NCBI GenBank assembly: GCA_934631055.1
Contig: CAKTXP010000096.1
Span: forward strand, 1-8,790
Source: an uncultured Clostridia bacterium
GTDB taxonomy: Bacteria; Bacillota; Clostridia; Christensenellales; Aristaeellaceae
Length of the DNA: 8,790 nt
Direction of reading: 5' to 3'
This document shows, one piece after another, positions 6,363-8,790 of the stretch (positions within the stretch are counted from its first letter, which is position 1; each line of letters opens with the position of its first letter). The position numbers and the translations under genes are program-made. Under the pieces are notes generated by a model. The model ran no database searches and was not told the DNA's origin. It saw only the letters and a list, made by a program, of their open reading frames with translations.

Positions 6363-7502
6363 ATGAGCCCCTATATGCTTGCCATTCAGCAGGCAGTGGT
6401 CATCTATCCGATTATCGTCCTGCTGTTTACGATTCCGTATGTGCTGTTCAACTACCATAAATATGGCTCGGTGTTCAGCCTGCGGATTATTGTCGTCTAT
6501 TCGTTTGTCCTGTATATGCTCTGCGTGTACTGCCTGGTCATCCTGCCGCTTCCGTCGGCGGAGGCCGCAGAGACGCTGCGCAGCCACAGGATGCAGCTCG
6601 TCCCGTTTTCCTTTGTCCGCGATATTGCAAAGAACACGCATATCGTTTTGAATCAGCCGAAAACATGGCTGACGCTGGTCAATAGTAATGCGTTTCTGAC
6701 CAACCTGTTCAACCTGTTTATGACGATGCCCTTTGGCATGTATATGCGTTATTATTTTCGGAAAAGCTGGAAACAGACGCTCGTGCTGTCCTTCTGCCTG
6801 TCGCTGTTCTTTGAGCTGACTCAGCTTTCCGGGCTGTATTTCATCTATCCGGGCGCATACCGCCTGTTTGATGTGGATGACCTCATCGTCAATACGGCGG
6901 GCGGCATGGCGGGTTATGCGCTGGTCGGACCGCTTATGAAGCTTCTGCCCTCGCGCGCTGAGCTGGATAAGCTCAGCTACCGCAGGGGCGTATCGGTCTC
7001 CTTTACGAGACGGTTCACTTCGTTCGTCATCGATATGGCGGTCGTCGGCGCGCTGGGATTGACCGGCGTCATTATCGCGGCGTTTGTAAACGAGCAGTAT
7101 ACCATAGAAATGCTGGAAGCGACAGCACTGGCGTATTTCTGCGTCGTCCCGATCTTTGCAAACGGGCGCACGCTGGGCAAGAAGATGACCAGCCTGTCCA
7201 TTGTGAACCGTTCGGGGAAAAAGGCGAGCTGGTTTCAGTACATCGTCCGCGGCGGCAGCCTGTATCTGGAGACGCAGTTCCTGCCGGGAAGGATCAACGA
7301 TGGACTGAACATGCTTTCTGAACAGGGCGTGCTGTCTGAATTTGCGGTCATCGTGCTGGCGGGCATCGTCGCGGGCTTGTGCATCTTCTATCCGCTGTTT
7401 GCCAGCGTGATGATGACGATGCACAAGCCGCTGTTCTACGAAAAGCTCTCCCGAACGCAGGTCGTCAGCACGGTAAAAGCGGCGGGTCAGCGCAGAAAAT
7501 AA
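6363..7502 (+). CDS. Membrane protein with VanZ-like N-terminal domain and RDD C-terminal domain
   Basis: This 379-residue integral membrane protein joins two families. The VanZ-like part covers about 10-200, with hydrophobic segments near 9-30, 40-62, 110-128, 139-157 and 183-200. It carries the family hallmarks NLFNLFMTMPFGMYM (114-128), FELTQLSGLY (160-169) and RLFDVDDLIVNTAGGMAGY (177-195). The RDD part covers about 213-375: Arg216/Arg217 and Asp224 in FTRRFTSFVIDM, then the GRTLGKKMTSLSIV motif (278-291) and hydrophobic segments near 225-242, 251-265 and 325-352. VanZ proteins are linked to low-level teicoplanin resistance in enterococci. RDD proteins have unsettled roles, some proposed to be ion transporters. 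The function here is unknown, perhaps envelope homeostasis. It is probably co-transcribed with the upstream editing gene. No terminator is visible after it. Confidence 0.85.
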   Translation: MSPYMLAIQQAVVIYPIIVLLFTIPYVLFNYHKYGSVFSLRIIVVYSFVLYMLCVYCLVILPLPSAEAAETLRSHRMQLVPFSFVRDIAKNTHIVLNQPKTWLTLVNSNAFLTNLFNLFMTMPFGMYMRYYFRKSWKQTLVLSFCLSLFFELTQLSGLYFIYPGAYRLFDVDDLIVNTAGGMAGYALVGPLMKLLPSRAELDKLSYRRGVSVSFTRRFTSFVIDMAVVGALGLTGVIIAAFVNEQYTIEMLEATALAYFCVVPIFANGRTLGKKMTSLSIVNRSGKKASWFQYIVRGGSLYLETQFLPGRINDGLNMLSEQGVLSEFAVIVLAGIVAGLCIFYPLFASVMMTMHKPLFYEKLSRTQVVSTVKAAGQRRK

Positions 7503-7511
7503 CAGGAATGC

Positions 7512-7540
7512 TTGTACAGCTTTTCATTCGGTGGTAAAAT
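7512..7540 (+). promoter_or_regulatory. Sigma-A-type promoter of the phosphofructokinase gene
   Basis: TTGTAC (7512-7517, four of six consensus bases) and TAAAAT (7535-7540, five of six) are separated by exactly 17 bp. The predicted start near 7547 leaves a leader of about 40 nt, so the kinase can be transcribed independently of the VanZ-RDD gene. Confidence 0.65.
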
Positions 7541-7570
7541 AAATCATACAAAAGGTTTGAATCTTTCAGC

Positions 7571-7576
7571 GGGAGG
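7571..7576 (+). promoter_or_regulatory. Ribosome binding site that fixes the phosphofructokinase start
   Basis: GGGAGG is nine bases before the ATG at 7586 but only three before the in-frame TTG at 7580. The spacing, and the fact that MKKRIGILTSGGD is the usual family N-terminus, select ATG 7586. Confidence 0.75.
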
Positions 7577-7585
7577 TTATTGACC

Positions 7586-8659
7586 ATGAAAAAACGAATC
7601 GGTATCCTGACCAGCGGCGGCGACTGCCCCGGTCTGAACGCCTGTATCCGCGGCGTTGCGCGCGCGAGCTATTCCATGTTTGACACGGAGATCGTCGGCA
7701 TTCAGGACGGCTACGCAGGGCTTATTTCCGGCGACTATAAGGAAATGAAGCAGTCGGACTTTTCCGGCATCCTGACCCTCGGCGGTACGATTCTCGGCAC
7801 GCGCCGAACGCCGTTCCGCAACATGCGCGTCATCGGCGAGGACAACGTGGACAAGGTCAAGGCGATGAAGAGCAACTACAAAAAGATGAAGCTCGACTGC
7901 TTGGTGACCCTCGGCGGCAACGGCACGCATAAGACGGCGAACCTGCTCGCAGAAGAGGGGCTGAACGTGATTGGTCTGCCCAAGACCATCGACAACGATA
8001 TCTGGGGAACGGACGTGACCTTCGGCTTCCATACCGCTGTGGATATTGCGACCGAGGTCATCGACCGCATCCATACCACTGCCGCGAGCCATGGACGCTG
8101 CATGGTCATTGAGATCATGGGCAATAAGGCGGGCTGGCTGACGCTGTACTCCGGCATTGCCGGCGGCGCGGATATCATCCTCCTGCCGGAGATTCCGTAT
8201 GATATCAATATCGTCGCGGAAGCTGTGCGCCGCCGCGCTGAGAACGGCAAGGATTTCTCCATCATCGCCGTTGCGGAGGGCGCGATGAGCGTAGAAGAAG
8301 CCGCGATGAAGAAGAAGGAGCGCGCCGCGTTCCGCCAGGAAACGGGCTTCAACGGCATCGCCAACCGCATCGCCAGAGAGCTGGAGGAGATGGTCGGCGT
8401 TGAAGCGCGCGCCGTCGTTCCGGGTCATGTGCAGCGCGGCGGCTCGCCCAGCGCATACGACCGCATGCTCTCTACCGTCTTTGGCGTACATGCCGCGCAG
8501 CTCATCGCGGCTGAGAACTATGGTCAGGCGGTCGCCATGGCGGGCAATGTGGTTACGCACAATCCGCTTTCCGACGTGGCGGGCAAGACCAAATTTGTTC
8601 CCGCCGACGCGCAGGCTGTCCGTGCCGCCAGAAGCATGGGCATTTCCCTCGGCGATTGA
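7586..8659 (+). CDS. pfkA: 6-phosphofructokinase, PFK group with mixed ATP/PPi-type signature
   Basis: This cytosolic glycolytic enzyme phosphorylates fructose 6-phosphate to fructose 1,6-bisphosphate. The 357 residues fall in the single-domain PFK range. Visible motifs are GGDCPGLN (11-18), GGNGTHKTANL (110-120), PKTIDNDIWGTDVTFGF (132-148) with catalytic Asp136, EIMGNKAGW (176-184), PEIPYD (201-206), and HVQRGGSPSAYDR (281-293) for substrate phosphate binding. Gly113 is at the position of E. coli Gly104, which favours ATP; a PPi enzyme would have Asp. Lys133 is at the position of E. coli Gly124, which is typical of PPi-dependent and group III enzymes. Asn112 replaces the Mg-coordinating Asp103. 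ATP use is the better guess, but the phosphoryl donor is not settled. The gene has its own promoter, and the tRNA promoter follows directly. Confidence 0.93.
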   Translation: MKKRIGILTSGGDCPGLNACIRGVARASYSMFDTEIVGIQDGYAGLISGDYKEMKQSDFSGILTLGGTILGTRRTPFRNMRVIGEDNVDKVKAMKSNYKKMKLDCLVTLGGNGTHKTANLLAEEGLNVIGLPKTIDNDIWGTDVTFGFHTAVDIATEVIDRIHTTAASHGRCMVIEIMGNKAGWLTLYSGIAGGADIILLPEIPYDINIVAEAVRRRAENGKDFSIIAVAEGAMSVEEAAMKKKERAAFRQETGFNGIANRIARELEEMVGVEARAVVPGHVQRGGSPSAYDRMLSTVFGVHAAQLIAAENYGQAVAMAGNVVTHNPLSDVAGKTKFVPADAQAVRAARSMGISLGD

Positions 8660-8674
8660 TTTTCTTCAAATGAA

Positions 8675-8703
8675 TTGACTTTTCACCCGGTTTCCTCTAT
8701 AAT
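8675..8703 (+). promoter_or_regulatory. Strong sigma-A promoter of the tRNA-Arg gene
   Basis: TTGACT (8675-8680, five of six consensus bases) and a perfect TATAAT (8698-8703) are separated by 17 bp. Predicted initiation near 8710 gives a 5' leader of about 39 nt before the mature tRNA, to be removed by RNase P. The -35 box overlaps the left arm of the inverted repeat at 8677-8744. Confidence 0.88.
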
Positions 8704-8744
8704 AATCACGTCTGCTCGATGGGAGATCCGCCGGGTGAAAAGTC
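8677..8744. repeat. Perfect 14-bp inverted repeat bracketing the tRNA promoter -10 and start
   Basis: GACTTTTCACCCGG (8677-8690) is repeated in perfect reverse complement as CCGGGTGAAAAGTC (8731-8744). The 40-bp spacer contains TATAAT and the predicted transcription start. The left arm includes four bases of the -35 box, and the right arm ends five bases before the tRNA. There is no U-tract after the right arm and no obvious target-site duplication outside the arms. The function is unknown. Confidence 0.85.
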
Positions 8745-8748
8745 CTTT

Positions 8749-8790
8749 GCATCCATAGCTCAGTAGGATAGAGCGTTCGCCTCCTAAGAA
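8749..8790 (+). tRNA. tRNA-Arg with CCT anticodon, 3' part beyond window edge
   Basis: The visible 42 nt fit the 5' half of a tRNA: acceptor strand GCATCCA (8749-8755), TA at positions 8-9, D stem GCTC/GAGC (8758-8761 / 8771-8774) with a nine-base loop containing GG, one linker base, then anticodon strand TTCGC (8776-8780) and loop CTCCTAA (8781-8787). The anticodon CCT (8783-8785) reads AGG as arginine. The last three visible bases, GAA, pair with that strand only at the first position (GCGAA would be expected). The anticodon arm is therefore irregular or interrupted. Confidence 0.85.

Noticed and set aside
7577..8560. Minus-strand 327-codon open frame opposite the phosphofructokinase
   Set aside because: Shadow of a clear kinase gene; the composition is atypical and no motif is visible.
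8677..8744. The inverted repeat as the terminator of the phosphofructokinase gene
   Set aside because: The loop would be 40 nt and the right arm is followed by CTTTGC rather than a U-tract. The perfect promoter inside the loop makes a simple terminator unlikely, although attenuation of read-through remains possible.
1..8790. CRISPR array, insertion sequence or prophage genes
   Set aside because: No regularly spaced direct repeats, transposase, integrase or phage motifs are visible in any frame.

Overview
The window looks like a chromosomal segment of a GC-rich, anaerobic-type Clostridia (Bacillota) bacterium. The reasons are strong AGGAGG-type ribosome binding sites, TTGACA/TATAAT-type promoters with 17-bp spacers, short intergenic palindromes of the kind scattered through many gut Clostridia, and the protein families present. 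The assignment is inferred from family resemblance and base composition; I cannot name a genus.

Layout. Positions 1-710 (minus strand) hold a pyroglutamyl-peptidase I gene cut by the window edge. A 336-bp AT-rich divergent region (711-1046) carries a promoter for each side, a run of 10-bp-phased A-tracts and a palindromic operator candidate. To the right is a five-gene plus-strand polyamine operon: an XRE-cupin regulator (GTG start at 1047), then potA, potB, potC and potD, ending at a near-perfect intrinsic terminator (5682-5708). The regulator probably senses polyamines, or a product made from them, and controls its own operon. PotD captures the ligand outside the cell, PotB and PotC form the membrane channel, and PotA supplies ATP hydrolysis.

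Next comes a two-gene unit: a ProXp-ala-type prolyl-tRNA editing hydrolase (5809-6351) and, 11 nt later, a membrane protein joining a VanZ-like domain to an RDD domain (6363-7502). A 6-phosphofructokinase with an unusual active-site signature (7586-8659) has its own promoter. The window ends inside a tRNA-Arg(CCT) gene starting at 8749, driven by a TTGACT-N17-TATAAT promoter.

Most of the window is ordinary housekeeping and transport content, and I do not see an undescribed multi-gene system. The most surprising signal is a perfect 14-bp inverted repeat (8677-8690 / 8731-8744) that brackets the -10 box and predicted start of the tRNA promoter, with its left arm inside the -35 box. Secondary points are the regulator's operator region and curved DNA, a PotD export signal without a lipobox, the phosphofructokinase residues, and a tRNA anticodon arm that does not pair as far as it can be seen.
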